DNA of 64,000 nucleotides. Origin: Trichomonas vaginalis G3 (taxonomy: Eukaryota > Parabasalia > Trichomonadida > Trichomonadidae). Below, piece by piece: positions 7,426 through 16,918 of this stretch; the first letter of the stretch is position 1, and each line of letters begins with the position of its first letter. A program made the position numbers and the translations under genes. Location of the stretch: assembly GCF_026262505.1 (NCBI RefSeq), contig NW_026529214.1, positions 1 to 64,000 on the forward strand, written 5' to 3'. The notes beneath the pieces were generated by a model. That model had not been told where the DNA came from and did not search any database. It saw only the letters and a list, made by a program, of their open reading frames with translations.

Positions 7426-8493
7426 ATGACTGTTGGTAAACAAGAAAAAACTTTAATACAAGAGGATTTGATGCTACCAATATATTCAACTGATATGGGA
7501 GCTTATCAATTCGATACATTTGAGAATCCTGGTGGAACACCACCATATTTTCTTTTGTTCATCAATGTAAACAGTAGAAAAGGTTATGCGTTCCCAATGA
7601 GTGAAAAGAACTCAAACAATGTTCTAAGTGCAATGCAGAAGTTCATTTCACAAGCTACAGGTGAAATGAAGCCTACAATACTTACTAGTGATGAAGACCC
7701 AGCTTATACGACACAAAATGTTCGAGATCTGTTGGTCAGTCATAACATTGAGCACATGACGACACAGAAATACAATCATAACATACTAGGTATTATTAAT
7801 AGGTTCTGTAGAACTATTAGAACTATGTTACATATGAAGTTAAACCTCAAAGAAGGTGATAAAACACCACCTTTCACTGCAGATACAATGAGACAAATTA
7901 TTAATGACTACAACACTGAATATCATTCAAGCACACAACAAAAGCCTGATGATTTCACAGAAAAGGATAATGAGGAATATATAAAGAAGCAAAGATTGAA
8001 AGAAGAGTATGTCAGAAAAAATAACCTTTATAACTTAAGACCTGGTCAAAAAGTTCAAGTCATAGTTGAACCAAGAACATGGGGTAAAGGTAACCAACAA
8101 AGAAGACATCTTGATCCTTCTTATTATACAGTTGATTCAGTTGATACAAGTGCATACTTGTTAAGAGCAAAAGATGGAAGTGTTGCAAGATATCCACGTT
8201 ATCAGATATGGACAAAAATAGAGCATGGATTAAAGCAAGGAGAAACTTTAGATCAAGGAAGACACGGTGCTGTTAAAAGTATTGATGGTCATGAACTTGT
8301 CGGTAATGATGTAAAGTATGATGTTACGTTTGAGAACGAAAATACAGGAAAAGTGACAGGTAGAGGTATGCGTGAAGGTAATCCAAACAGGTTGTCACAA
8401 ATGGAAGTACAGTATTGGAGGAAAAATATTAATGAAGGTCATGTTAAAGATATGCCTAGTTTTCTTGAGAAGTATCGTGGGTTTCGAGTTTAG
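7426..8493 (+). CDS. Retroviral-type integrase of the Polinton (copy A)
   Basis: A 355-aa protein with an RNase-H-like rve core at about 15-150 (YSTDMGAYQFD, FLLFINVNSRKGYAFPM, TILTSDEDPAYTTQ, HNILGII). A basic linker follows. A C-terminal SH3/chromo-like region starts near RPGQKVQVIVEP (about 205) and includes PSYYTVDSV and YLLRAKDG. Polinton integrases insert the linear element into chromosomes and make 5-6 bp target duplications. Convergent with the 78-aa gene, overlapping it by 38 bp. The frame is open; copies B and C carry open versions as well. Confidence 0.88.
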   Translation: MTVGKQEKTLIQEDLMLPIYSTDMGAYQFDTFENPGGTPPYFLLFINVNSRKGYAFPMSEKNSNNVLSAMQKFISQATGEMKPTILTSDEDPAYTTQNVRDLLVSHNIEHMTTQKYNHNILGIINRFCRTIRTMLHMKLNLKEGDKTPPFTADTMRQIINDYNTEYHSSTQQKPDDFTEKDNEEYIKKQRLKEEYVRKNNLYNLRPGQKVQVIVEPRTWGKGNQQRRHLDPSYYTVDSVDTSAYLLRAKDGSVARYPRYQIWTKIEHGLKQGETLDQGRHGAVKSIDGHELVGNDVKYDVTFENENTGKVTGRGMREGNPNRLSQMEVQYWRKNINEGHVKDMPSFLEKYRGFRV

Positions 8494-8692
8494 CTTGTAA
8501 GTCCTTTATTTTTGTTTCATACAATGAGATCTTCCTTCTGATCTGTTCATCATTGAGAGGTTGCTTGACTTTACGGAACTGTACACGTCCGTCTTTCATT
8601 GTATGTACATAATATCCATCAGGAACCTTACCATCTTTTATATATTCAGTTAACCACTTTTGTTTAGTTGATGCTTTAATGACTTGACTCAT
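8456..8692 (-). CDS. Small basic coiled-coil protein, 78 aa (copy A)
   Basis: Begins [18 protein letters not shown]. The N-terminal 40 residues contain [18 protein letters not shown], a strand-turn-strand pattern, followed by a coiled coil ([19 protein letters not shown], about 51-69). Its ATG overlaps the stop of the large 1171-aa gene by 4 bp (ATGA), suggesting coupled expression, and its 3' end overlaps the convergent integrase. Unchanged in copies B and C. Confidence 0.6.
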   Translation of the reverse strand: MSQVIKASTKQKWLTEYIKDGKVPDGYYVHTMKDGRVQFRKVKQPLNDEQIRRKISLYETKIKDLQAKLETHDTSQEN

Positions 8693-11600
8693 TTCTTACT
8701 GGATAAATTTTTATGTTTTTTATCTTTTGACGATTTTTTCTTATCCTTATCTTTCTTCTTGTCCTTGTCCTTCTTTGATTTATCCTTCTTCTTGTCCTTG
8801 TCCTTCTTGGACTTCTCTGCTGCAGGTGGTGTTGGATTCTGTTTGACTTTAGCACTTGGGTCAGGACCTTGTCTTTGAGACTTAGATATAGATTGTTTAG
8901 GAGCTGCTGCTTGTTTAGTTGCTTCAGCTTGTTGTTTAGCTAATTCAGCAGCTTGTTTATCATTCTCTTCTATTTCCTTTGCACCAGTTGCGACTTCATT
9001 CTTGAACTTTTGGAGATTCTCAGCAGCATCCATTACCTTATTCGCTCCTTTAAACAATCCATAAAATTTCTGCCATGGTGATACTGAAGGTATATTTCCA
9101 CCAATTGCTGGAGGAACTGATGCTTCAGGAGTTGGAGATGGTGTTTTGTCTGAATTGAGATGCTTTTCTGCTTCAAGAACTTGTGTAGTATTTTTCTCCA
9201 GGTATGCTTTTGCAACCTCCTTAACTTCTGGACGTTCATTATTTACATCCTGTCTTGGTGTTGATGTTTCAGTAGCGTTTTCCTGAGTTACATTAACAAC
9301 AGGTTGCTCAACTGCTGAAACATTAGCTGCTTCAGTAATGTTATGAGTAGTTGAAACATTTCCTGATATACCTTCTCCTGTTGGAACTCTTGGAGCAATT
9401 GTTGTGATGTTCGCCATTGCAGGAGTTGGAGTAGGAGTGTCATCAATCTTTCTGTCAGCTTTCGTCGTTTGCGTTGTAGTATTTGTTGTTTCATTACCAT
9501 ATTTTGATCTTAGTCTGGTAAGCTCTAACTTCATATGTTCTTCAGGATATGCATACTTATTATATTCACCCTTAATATTCTTTTTCCATTCATCGTATTT
9601 ATCTTCTGCTGATTTCTTAATTGATGCTAGTCCGTTTACAGCCAATTCATCAGTACCGTTATCAGTAGTCTGGTTATATAAAAGATTAGCAGCTGATCTA
9701 ATTGTGTAATCCGTAAGATTACCAAAACGCTCTATTGTACCTAATGTTGTGTTCTTCAGTTCCTTTCCAATTCCTTGTGCAGCATCTTTGACTAAATCAG
9801 CACCCCATGCACCAAATTGTCTCACAGGAGCCGCTATTGATGGTGAAGGAGATGGAGATGGCGATGGAGTTGGTGATGGTGAAGGAGATGGAGATGGTGA
9901 AGGAGATGGAGTTGGCGATGGTGTTGCTGCTTTCGCCTTTCTATCAGCTTCTTCCTTAGCCTTTCTATCTGCTTCTTCTTTCGCCTTTCTATCTGCTTCT
10001 TCCTTAGCCTTACGAGCTTTTTCTTTCTTCTTAAGTTCCTCTAGTTCTTTACGTTCAGCTTCTTCTTTCGCCTTTCGTTCAGCTTCTTCCTTAGCCTTAC
10101 GAGCTTTTTCTTTCTTCTTAAGCTCCTCTAGTTCTTTACGTTCAGCTTCTTCTTTCGCCTTTCGTTCAGCTTCTTCCTTAGCCTTACGAGCTTTTTCTTT
10201 CTTCTTAAGCTCCTCTAGTTCTTTACGTTCAGCTTCTTCTTTCGCCTTTCGTTCAGCTTCTTCCTTAGCCTTACGAGCTTTTTCTTCATAATATTTTGTA
10301 TACTTATCATCAGCCCAATTACCAAGTGATTTGGCACCTGTTAGTATTCCATTTGCGGTTGATGTTGCTGTTCTTCCGAGCCATCCCCCTACCGCTGAAG
10401 CACCATTGCCAATAGCACTACCAGCATTTAAAATTCCACGACCAATCCATATCCCTGGTTTTGCCTTTGTATTAAGAGTAAGAAATTCTTCCTTCCTATC
10501 TTCAGGTGTAGGATTTGTAACAGTTCTTACAGTATCAACAACAGTGTCAACACTGGTTCCAATAGCACTACCAACAGCTGTTGCACCAGTTAGAATACCA
10601 TGGGTAACTAAATCAGTAGCTCTTGAGACAACATTATCACTCGAGGCTTTCTCTGCTGGATAGTTTGATCCTTTGTAAGTTCCTGGACCACCTCTATTTG
10701 AAGCTTCTCCTTCAACTATTTTCTTCTCTTCTTGTGCTTGTTCTCTGGCAACACTCAATGCACGTTCTTGTCTTTGAATGTTGTCTTTCTTTAACATGTA
10801 ACCACCAAGTGTCTGTGGTGGTGTGTTTTTATCTAGTGCAGCATCAATTGCAGCCTTTTCTTTTCGCTTTTCTTCGTCTAACCAATTTTGAATAGATTCT
10901 GCATCAGTTGGTTCAGCTGGAGTTGGAGACGGTGTTGGAGCTTTAGTTGGTGTTGGAGACGGTGTCGGAGCTTTAGTCGGAGTTGGAGATGGAGTAGGTG
11001 CTTTTGTAGGTGTCGGTGATGGAGTTGGAGATGGAGTTGGAGGTACTGTTGGTTCTGGAGTTGGTTCAACAGTCGGTGAAGGTGTTGGCGCCTTTGTGAT
11101 TCTTGGAGTTGGCTCTGGTGTTCTAATAGGGGAAGCAGTTGGTGTATTAGCTCTTTTAAGAACCTGTGATCTTTCCGCTTGATTTGAATCAGATACTGGG
11201 TTAGTTGTACTAGGATGTGATACAGGAGTTATTTTTGGTGTAGGTGTTGGTTTATTTAATGTTATACCATGACTACTCGACATTGGTGGAGGACCTGCGT
11301 GAGCAGTTGGTGTCAGAGTTGGCGTTGGAGCTACTGTAGGAGTTGGCGTTGGAGCTACTGTTGGTTCAGGAGTGGGAGTTGGTGTTGGAGCTACTGTAGG
11401 AGTAGGTGTAGGAGTTGGTGTTGGAGTCGACATTTGTTTTAACCTCTCATTATACCAATTCTCCAAATAATAAGCCTCACCCATTAAGTTACTCTGTCTT
11501 TGTTTTATAGAAAATTCACCTAACAGTAATTCATCATGAATCATTTTCTGCAGCTTTGTCGTGTTTTCTACTTCCTTTATTAGAACGCTCGATGTATTCG

Positions 11601-12204
11601 CCAATCCTCTATATTCCTTAATCATCTTATCTAGTTTGTTCATATTTGGTACTTCCTTTTTCTTCTCAGCGTTAATCTCATTAGATCGTTTCTCCAATTC
11701 TTCAACTACTTTGTAAAGCTTATTTATCTTGACATGTGATTCCTTTACTTCTCCAGTCCTTGGATCCTTAGGTTCCTTGTATTTAGCTAATTTCGTCTCT
11801 ATATATCTTCGTTTAGCGTCATATCCAGGATCACTGGTTCGTAAAGGATGCGAAGGTGGACGAAAATAAGGTATGTAGAAATCTGGATCATCATTAATAG
11901 AAGAACGTGCTTTAAAGTTACGAACCGCGTCTGTAAAAGGGTCTCTACCACGTGCTGTATATGTTGATGTAATCAAAAAGCCTTCTCTTCTCATTGGGAA
12001 ATTAATACGACCTTTTTGAACATATTCTTTCTCAAAGTATTGCCTAGCATTGTAATCAAAAGCAAGATCATTATATATATCGCGCAAAAAATCAAATGTA
12101 TGCTGCTTGAACTTTTGATCGCTAATTATGGTACGAATTATCGGACGTTCATTCTCCCATTTCTTAACTCGTTCATCAATGAGTTTCCTCTCTTGTTCAC
12201 TCAT
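8689..12204 (-). CDS. 1171-aa Pro/Thr- and Lys-rich virion-protein candidate (copy A)
   Basis: Residues 1-255 are a charged helical domain ([20 protein letters not shown]). About 258-430 is a [13 protein letters not shown] region. About 440-635 has Gly/Ala-rich helices with small-residue zippers ([34 protein letters not shown]). About 636-756 holds 29-aa [16 protein letters not shown] coiled-coil repeats (three here). A short PSPSP run comes next, then another helical part with several NxT/NxS sites, and finally a Lys/Asp-rich tail (KKDKDKKK). No enzyme motif is visible. A long flexible internal virion or DNA-condensing protein is plausible. The frame looks whole only in this copy. Confidence 0.6.
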   Translation of the reverse strand: MSEQERKLIDERVKKWENERPIIRTIISDQKFKQHTFDFLRDIYNDLAFDYNARQYFEKEYVQKGRINFPMRREGFLITSTYTARGRDPFTDAVRNFKARSSINDDPDFYIPYFRPPSHPLRTSDPGYDAKRRYIETKLAKYKEPKDPRTGEVKESHVKINKLYKVVEELEKRSNEINAEKKKEVPNMNKLDKMIKEYRGLANTSSVLIKEVENTTKLQKMIHDELLLGEFSIKQRQSNLMGEAYYLENWYNERLKQMSTPTPTPTPTPTVAPTPTPTPEPTVAPTPTPTVAPTPTLTPTAHAGPPPMSSSHGITLNKPTPTPKITPVSHPSTTNPVSDSNQAERSQVLKRANTPTASPIRTPEPTPRITKAPTPSPTVEPTPEPTVPPTPSPTPSPTPTKAPTPSPTPTKAPTPSPTPTKAPTPSPTPAEPTDAESIQNWLDEEKRKEKAAIDAALDKNTPPQTLGGYMLKKDNIQRQERALSVAREQAQEEKKIVEGEASNRGGPGTYKGSNYPAEKASSDNVVSRATDLVTHGILTGATAVGSAIGTSVDTVVDTVRTVTNPTPEDRKEEFLTLNTKAKPGIWIGRGILNAGSAIGNGASAVGGWLGRTATSTANGILTGAKSLGNWADDKYTKYYEEKARKAKEEAERKAKEEAERKELEELKKKEKARKAKEEAERKAKEEAERKELEELKKKEKARKAKEEAERKAKEEAERKELEELKKKEKARKAKEEADRKAKEEADRKAKEEADRKAKAATPSPTPSPSPSPSPSPSPTPSPSPSPSPSIAAPVRQFGAWGADLVKDAAQGIGKELKNTTLGTIERFGNLTDYTIRSAANLLYNQTTDNGTDELAVNGLASIKKSAEDKYDEWKKNIKGEYNKYAYPEEHMKLELTRLRSKYGNETTNTTTQTTKADRKIDDTPTPTPAMANITTIAPRVPTGEGISGNVSTTHNITEAANVSAVEQPVVNVTQENATETSTPRQDVNNERPEVKEVAKAYLEKNTTQVLEAEKHLNSDKTPSPTPEASVPPAIGGNIPSVSPWQKFYGLFKGANKVMDAAENLQKFKNEVATGAKEIEENDKQAAELAKQQAEATKQAAAPKQSISKSQRQGPDPSAKVKQNPTPPAAEKSKKDKDKKKDKSKKDKDKKKDKDKKKSSKDKKHKNLSSKK

Positions 12205-12224
12205 TTAAACCTCATAAAAATATA

Positions 12225-12632
12225 TTATCTGCGTATAGTGCCACTAATAGCATTAATCCATGGCATGTCTGATAGTACACGTACTGACTGAACTAATGGC
12301 TTATGATTGTTCCAAATAGCTCCTCCAATGTATGCGTTATACTTATTGTTGTCAATAGTTTGTTGAGGTTGAACTATAGGTGTTTCAACAGGCTTGTCTC
12401 TACTGAAGTCACCACCAAGAGCTTTATTGAATGCTTTAAGATTCTTCGTTAATGCATTATCTTCACCTAATGTAGTTTTTGCAATTCTTTCACCAAGACT
12501 ACCGATAACACCACCGACTTGACCAACTTGAGGGAAAAGTTTGTTAGCAATGTTAAATCCAGCACCTATTACAAGACCAGGATTTTTTTTCACCATACCC
12601 CATCCAGCTTTAACATAATCGCCAAAACCCAT
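12225..12632 (-). CDS. Gly-rich 135-aa minor virion-protein candidate (copy A)
   Basis: Begins MGFGDYVKAGWGMVKKNPG. Residues about 15-55 are hydrophobic and Gly-rich (GLVIGAGFNIANKLF, GQVGGVIGSLGERI), an amphipathic or membrane-active pattern. A Pro/Gln linker and an aromatic C-terminus follow (YIGGAIWNNHKPL). It lies between the packaging ATPase and the large protein on the same strand, with gaps of 10-20 bp, so it belongs to the virion operon-like run. It recalls membrane-lytic minor capsid proteins of adenovirus-type viruses, by composition and context only. Confidence 0.55.
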   Translation of the reverse strand: MGFGDYVKAGWGMVKKNPGLVIGAGFNIANKLFPQVGQVGGVIGSLGERIAKTTLGEDNALTKNLKAFNKALGGDFSRDKPVETPIVQPQQTIDNNKYNAYIGGAIWNNHKPLVQSVRVLSDMPWINAISGTIRR

Positions 12633-12642
12633 TTATTTCTTC

Positions 12643-13542
12643 TTAAAATAATGTCATCTTTTGTTGCTTAACTTCTTTAAAGTCCGTCTTTCCTGCAACT
12701 ATATGAACTTCCATATATGAACGAGGTGTTGGTAGCTCTTTGTATTTGTTCCATAACTCTTCCCAATCTTCTGTTGCTCCTGACTGTTCAATCATTGACT
12801 GAAAGTCTCTCATAGAATAACCTTGAAAGATAACGAAGTCAGTGCATAGTCTCTTAATGTTTAAACATATATGTCTCCATGTTTGACACATGATGACAAC
12901 AGTATAGTTATAATGTCTGACCTTAGTGATGAAGTTCGCTAATGGTGAACGTGGGTCATTCAATAAGTCATGACCACCATAATCGTCTAACACTAATAGA
13001 GAATTACTGGGATACTTTGTGAAAGGATATTTGTTCAACTTCTTTACAACATATATTGCAATCTTCTTATACTCAAACTTTCCATCAGGTTTCCTTAGTT
13101 GATGCTTTGTTAAGATGTGTTCCATCTCCTCTGAAATTTTTTCGAACTTACTTTGAACGAACTCAACAATAGCGTAATACTTTGCTTTCATCTTAACGTT
13201 CTTCATTAAATAAGGCATAAGTTCTTTATCATCCTTTTTCAGTACTGGTGCTTTAACTTGACTCATAAATGTCTTCGCTGTTTTATCCATTGTTCCTGAT
13301 GTTGCTGAGATAACTATTGAGTCATAATATGGAGTATTAGTGAAGCGGTCTGTTATCATTATATGACGAATAACACCATATGTCTTACCTGAACCCATCT
13401 TACCGCAGTAGAAATAAACACCATTAGTACAAAATGGATAATCATCAGAAAATGGCATAATGAGTGCATTGTTTAGTTCTTTACTATTCTTACGTGCTCC
13501 ATCATGAAGAATCTTATCTACTTGATTAATAACTTTCTCCAT
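12643..13542 (-). CDS. FtsK/HerA-type genome-packaging ATPase (copy A)
   Basis: A 299-aa P-loop ATPase: Walker A GKMGSGKT at 47-54, Walker B SLLVLDDYGG at 181-190, and a sensor-like strand VVIMCQTWRH at about 215-224. This is the A32-like packaging ATPase class shared by Polintons, virophages and large DNA viruses; it would pump element DNA into capsids. It starts only 18 bp from the divergent capsid-like gene. Looks whole; copies B (19054-19953) and C (50752-51651) encode the same product. Confidence 0.85.
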   Translation of the reverse strand: MEKVINQVDKILHDGARKNSKELNNALIMPFSDDYPFCTNGVYFYCGKMGSGKTYGVIRHIMITDRFTNTPYYDSIVISATSGTMDKTAKTFMSQVKAPVLKKDDKELMPYLMKNVKMKAKYYAIVEFVQSKFEKISEEMEHILTKHQLRKPDGKFEYKKIAIYVVKKLNKYPFTKYPSNSLLVLDDYGGHDLLNDPRSPLANFITKVRHYNYTVVIMCQTWRHICLNIKRLCTDFVIFQGYSMRDFQSMIEQSGATEDWEELWNKYKELPTPRSYMEVHIVAGKTDFKEVKQQKMTLF

Positions 13543-13560
13543 CTTTTAGTTACATATAAA

Positions 13561-14523
13561 ATGTCTAAATATGATGGATTATACTATGAACATGTTATGA
13601 ATGATGGCACGATAAGTGGTAATACAGTCTCATATAAATTACCGAGAGACTTCATTGAATATCCTGCGTCAAAAGCTCTTGAGATAAGAAAGATAAGTCT
13701 TGAGCATCCAGACTTTGAGTTTCTTGCTATTCCATTAGAAATGACAGATTCATCAAAATCAGTGAAAAAAAGGTTTGACATGAGATATTACATAAAACCC
13801 AACATGACTACACAGGAGTTGAATGAAGGTCTTATGGAAAAAATGACTGAGGCAAGTAGAGAATTTGTTGATTGTTACTATGATTCAAATGAAAATAAAT
13901 TGAATGTATTAAGAAAAGGTACATCACCAATCATAACATTACCTTCATACAGTAGTATAGAAAAAAATGCCTTGAATTATAAATATGACATGTCCCTAGG
14001 AGATGTGTTGGATTTCATCACTGCGTTATTAGAAACCACTGAAACAGACACAACATCAAGAAAACCAGAGCTTGTTTGGGAAGATGACCATGGTAGAACA
14101 TTCACGCAAAAAGTAATTCCATCGAAAGCAAAATTTTTAGACTTATGGGAAAAAAAATATATCTCGCGAATGCATGTATATTATAGTTTTACCATAGCAG
14201 ATTTCACTGACGAAAATGATAAAGATAAAAAAACATATAAGTACTTTGATGAGCTTTTCATAACTATAGCGAATATCAGGTTTATCCTTGAGCGAAAGGG
14301 CAAACCAACATATAAATTTGTCGGTTATCAGATAAGAATAAATCCTCTCCTTGAGCCTTTAGTAACGTTGAGTAATATTGCTCATGATAACAAACAATTT
14401 ATATGTAATGTGAATGAACAGCTTGTGCCACCAAAATTTTACGATATCACTGGTTATAAAGATGCACTCGTGTTTGAGTTTTATAAGCGCTTTTCATTCA
14501 AAAGAGTTGAAGAATTCAACTGA
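13561..14523 (+). CDS. Capsid-like (penton-type) protein candidate (copy A)
   Basis: Begins MSKYDGLYYEHVMNDGT. Early residues carry YKLPRDFIEY, a 'LPxxF' pattern. The rest is strand-rich (FEFLAIPLEM, TSPIITLPSY, FITIANIRFIL, YKFVGYQIRINPLL), as expected for a jelly-roll protein. In Polintons and virophages the penton (minor capsid) gene commonly neighbours the packaging ATPase, which supports the call. A shorter lineage 2 open frame (42990-43472) has a similar N-terminus. The C-terminal end differs from copy C (356 aa), so this copy is probably damaged near its end. Confidence 0.5.
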   Translation: MSKYDGLYYEHVMNDGTISGNTVSYKLPRDFIEYPASKALEIRKISLEHPDFEFLAIPLEMTDSSKSVKKRFDMRYYIKPNMTTQELNEGLMEKMTEASREFVDCYYDSNENKLNVLRKGTSPIITLPSYSSIEKNALNYKYDMSLGDVLDFITALLETTETDTTSRKPELVWEDDHGRTFTQKVIPSKAKFLDLWEKKYISRMHVYYSFTIADFTDENDKDKKTYKYFDELFITIANIRFILERKGKPTYKFVGYQIRINPLLEPLVTLSNIAHDNKQFICNVNEQLVPPKFYDITGYKDALVFEFYKRFSFKRVEEFN

Positions 14524-14702
14524 TGGTCAAAAAAAGGAATATTATGTAAAGAACCATATGAAATTCCTAAGACTCTAATATAATGGTTGAACTTATATTA
14601 GAGTCTGGTACTCAATCTCAACATAAATAGTTTACGTGACAGAATTTTTTGACACGTAAAGTTTACATTTTAATGGAAGCGAACAACAAAGCTCCTGCTA
14701 GT
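14524..14702. other. Subterminal non-coding region of copy A
   Basis: No intact gene is seen between the capsid-like gene and the terminal region. It holds an inverted repeat at about 14631-14660 (TTTACGTG ... CACGTAAA), the counterpart of the perfect hairpin at 49633-49662 in copy C. Confidence 0.5.
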
Positions 14703-14851
14703 GAATAAAGGTTAGTTTACATATGAACGTTTATTTTTACACATATATGCGTACATATGCGCGCCCGTATGGTGTCAGTTTTCTGTCACTTTTTTATTGT
14801 GTCGGTGACTGTAGCTGTAGGCTACAGGCGACGCACAATGTATACTGTACT
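14703..14851 (-). repeat. Terminal region of copy A
   Basis: Shared in near-identical form with 17746-17895 and 48573-48725, and in noisy form near 32807-32950. Read inward from 14851 it starts AGTACAGTATACATTGTGCG, then has a small hairpin (CTGTAG ... CTACAG), then GTGACAGAAAACTGACACC. The junction is defined because sequence outside it differs at each copy. The opposite end of the element is not in the window, so the length of the true terminal inverted repeat cannot be measured. Confidence 0.8.
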
Positions 14852-15150
14852 TTGAAAAGCAGAAATTTTCAAAGTTCATGTCCAACAGAATATCACACGG
14901 ATTTACACAATATGGAAATACAATAAATCAAACTTCTCAACAATGATAACAGTATATAGAAAATGTGTCTTAAAATTGATTTAGGTCTTATTTTTTTTTT
15001 GACATATAGACAACATAAATACCCGAAAATTAGTTTATGTATGAAATTGAAGTGTAGTATAACGGTTAAAACTGCCGAGTTGGCTTTATTTTTGGGGATC
15101 CAAGTTCGATGCAGTACATTTAATTTTTTTTATTTATTTATTTAGTTTTC
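14852..15150. other. AT-rich spacer next to copy A
   Basis: Unlike any Polinton part in the window. No convincing gene; small open frames here are chance. Contains the tRNA-like relic at 15048-15123 and a poly-T run. Confidence 0.5.
15048..15123 (+). pseudogene. tRNA-like relic with Pol III A and B boxes
   Basis: A perfect A-box match TAGTATAACGG lies at 15055-15065 and a B-box-like GTTCGATGC at 15104-15112, 49 bases apart as in tRNA genes. The implied acceptor arms TGAAGTG and CATTTAA pair at six of seven positions including one G-T pair, and the D arm pairs at three of four. The T stem and the anticodon stem do not pair well. It is therefore a decayed tRNA or the tRNA-derived head of a SINE, not a working tRNA. 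Confidence 0.35.
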
Positions 15151-15153
15151 ATT

Positions 15154-15950
15154 AAGGGTCCACTGTAAGGCCAAATAAGGCCTATCGTCATCCCAAAAAT
15201 ATTGCTCAAGATGGTGTTTTACTAAGGCCCAAAACTTAAAAAAACACAAAAAAATTAACTTTACTCTTTTGAGATCCTTATCAGATATGCATCAATTTGA
15301 TGCAGTATCGCAGTTCAAATCTGATTTTTTAATGTAGATGTACTCTAACATTCTTGAAAAAATGCAAAATGGTATTAATTAAGCTTTTCATTTCTGTATC
15401 ATACACGAAACAAAATCGTTCATTATACTAAATTTATCAAAGTTTGATTAATGAAAAAATAATATCTAAATTTTTACATTTAGTCGGCTATTGATATGGT
15501 TAATATTAAATCTTGTAAAAATTGGCATTATCCAGAATAATACCCACTAAAATACACATTTTTAAGGGTCCACTGTAAGGCCAAATAAGGCCTATCGTCA
15601 TCCCAAAAATATTGCTCAAGATAGTGTTTTACTAAGGCCCAAAACTTAAAAAAACACAAAAAATTAACTTTACTCTTTTGAGATCCTTATCAGATATGCA
15701 ACAATTTGATGCAGTATCGCAATTCGAATCCGATTTTTTAATGTAGATGTACTCTAACATTCTTGAAAAAATGCAAAATGGTATTAATTAAGCTTTCATT
15801 TCTGTATCATACACGAAACAAAATCATTTATTATACTAAAATTTATCAAAGTTTGAATAATGAAAAAAATAATATCTAAATTTTTACATTGAGTCGGCTA
15901 TTGATATGGTCAATATTAAATCGTTTAAAAATGGGCATTGGCCAGAACAA
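15154..15950 (+). repeat. Two 410-bp direct repeats
   Basis: Units start at 15154 and 15564, each with AAGGGTCCACTGTAAGGCC, and are about 95 percent identical by eye. Each unit begins with the same sequence as the transposon terminus, so the left end is duplicated internally. Non-coding. Confidence 0.85.
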
Positions 15951-15968
15951 GTTCATCGAGTCGAAGAT

Positions 15969-16536
15969 TTGGTTGTACACCACTTGTATGTGCCGGATAC
16001 CATTGTGTCAAATTTTTTCTGAATTAACTTTAAAAGTACTAAGTAAGATCATGAGATATAGCAATATATGTTTAAACCAACTTATATTTTGGTTGTACAC
16101 CACTTGTATGTGCCGGATACCATTGTGTCAAATTTTTTCTGAAATTAACTTTAAAAGTACTAAGTAAGATCATGAGATATAGCAATATATGTTTAAAACT
16201 AACTTATATTTTGGTTGTACACCACTTGTATGTGCCGGATACCATTGTGTCAAATTTTTTCTGAAATTAACTTTAAAAGTACTAAGTAAGATCATGAGAT
16301 ATAGCAATATAGTTTTAAACTAACTTATATTTTGGTTGTACACCACTTGTATGTGCCGGATACCATTGTGTCAAATTTTTTCTGAAATTAACTTTAAAAG
16401 TACTAAGTAAGATCATGAGATATAGCAATATATGTTTAAACCAACTTATATTTTGGTTGTACACCACTTGTATGTGCCGGATACCATTGTGTCAAATTTT
16501 TTCTGAAATTAACTTTAAAAGTACTAAGTAAGATCA
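15969..16536 (+). repeat. 121-bp tandem repeat, about 4.7 units
   Basis: Units start at 15969, 16089, 16211, 16332 and 16453 (periods 120-122) with TTGGTTGTACACCACTTGTA and are nearly identical. The last unit is incomplete. Non-coding, with no palindromic core; a minisatellite inside the transposon. Confidence 0.9.
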
Positions 16537-16918
16537 CTTATTTTTTGCATAATATAATGCCAATATGGTTTCTTTTGATTTTATTTCATTTATAAGCAAA
16601 TCAGATTTACCCAAAAACTCCACTCCATAAGCGTTCATTTGCTAAATTAAAAAGTGACAATGGGCTAGTCTGTCCCTTTCTCAAAAAATTCGAAAAAAAT
16701 CATGTTCTTATAAAACTCACTGATTTTGCAATTTTTATGAGATTTGAAGTGATAGAATATATTACCATCTTATTGAAACATATGCTTCATTGTTGTATTC
16801 ACATAATATTAATCAGAACACTAGGAAAAGTGGATTTTCGAAAATGACGATAATGATTATTTGCAAATCGCCTCTCAATTTTGAGAGACTTTCAATTTTT
16901 ACAGTGGACCCTTAATGG

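Larger units (their letters stand above)
1..14851. mobile_element. Polinton/Maverick copy A, lineage 1 (left end outside window)
   Basis: This virus-like DNA element runs from a tail-fibre gene at the window edge to a terminus at 14851. Parts include a retroviral-type integrase, an FtsK/HerA packaging ATPase, a capsid-like protein and a D12-class methylase, a gene set that is diagnostic of Polintons. DNA polymerase B and the protease are not in the visible 14.9 kb, so the whole element must be longer. The end reads AGTACAGTATAC inward, which fits the 5'-AG ends usual for the family. It is nearly identical by eye to copies B and C, so it is a recent insertion. It looks close to whole, with about three damaged genes. 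Confidence 0.9.
15151..16918. mobile_element. Non-autonomous DNA transposon with TTAA-flanked inverted ends
   Basis: The left end TTAAGGGTCCACTGTAA (from 15152) and the right end TTACAGTGGACCCTTAA (to 16916) are exact inverted repeats of about 17 bp. The duplicated TTAA would fit a piggyBac-type insertion; alternatively only TA is duplicated, as in Tc1/mariner. No transposase is encoded. The inside is two 410-bp direct repeats, five 121-bp tandem units and an AT-rich tail with a CTCTCAA/TTGAGAG hairpin at 16872-16887. Confidence 0.6.

Noticed and set aside
9749-10291. 180-aa plus-strand frame rich in Ser, Phe and Gly/Asp
   Set aside because: Exact antisense shadow of the KEEAERK and PSPSP repeat zone; biased composition with no independent support. 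The same applies at 22335-22964 and 54001-54492.
1-14851. Integrated bacteriophage
   Set aside because: The fibre and Dam-like genes look phage-like, but there is no tail, terminase or portal, and the retroviral-type integrase, A32-like ATPase and AG-ended termini are Polinton features.
15969-16536. CRISPR array or coding repeat
   Set aside because: Whole 121-bp units are identical without variable spacers, and the overlapping frame is interrupted in most units.
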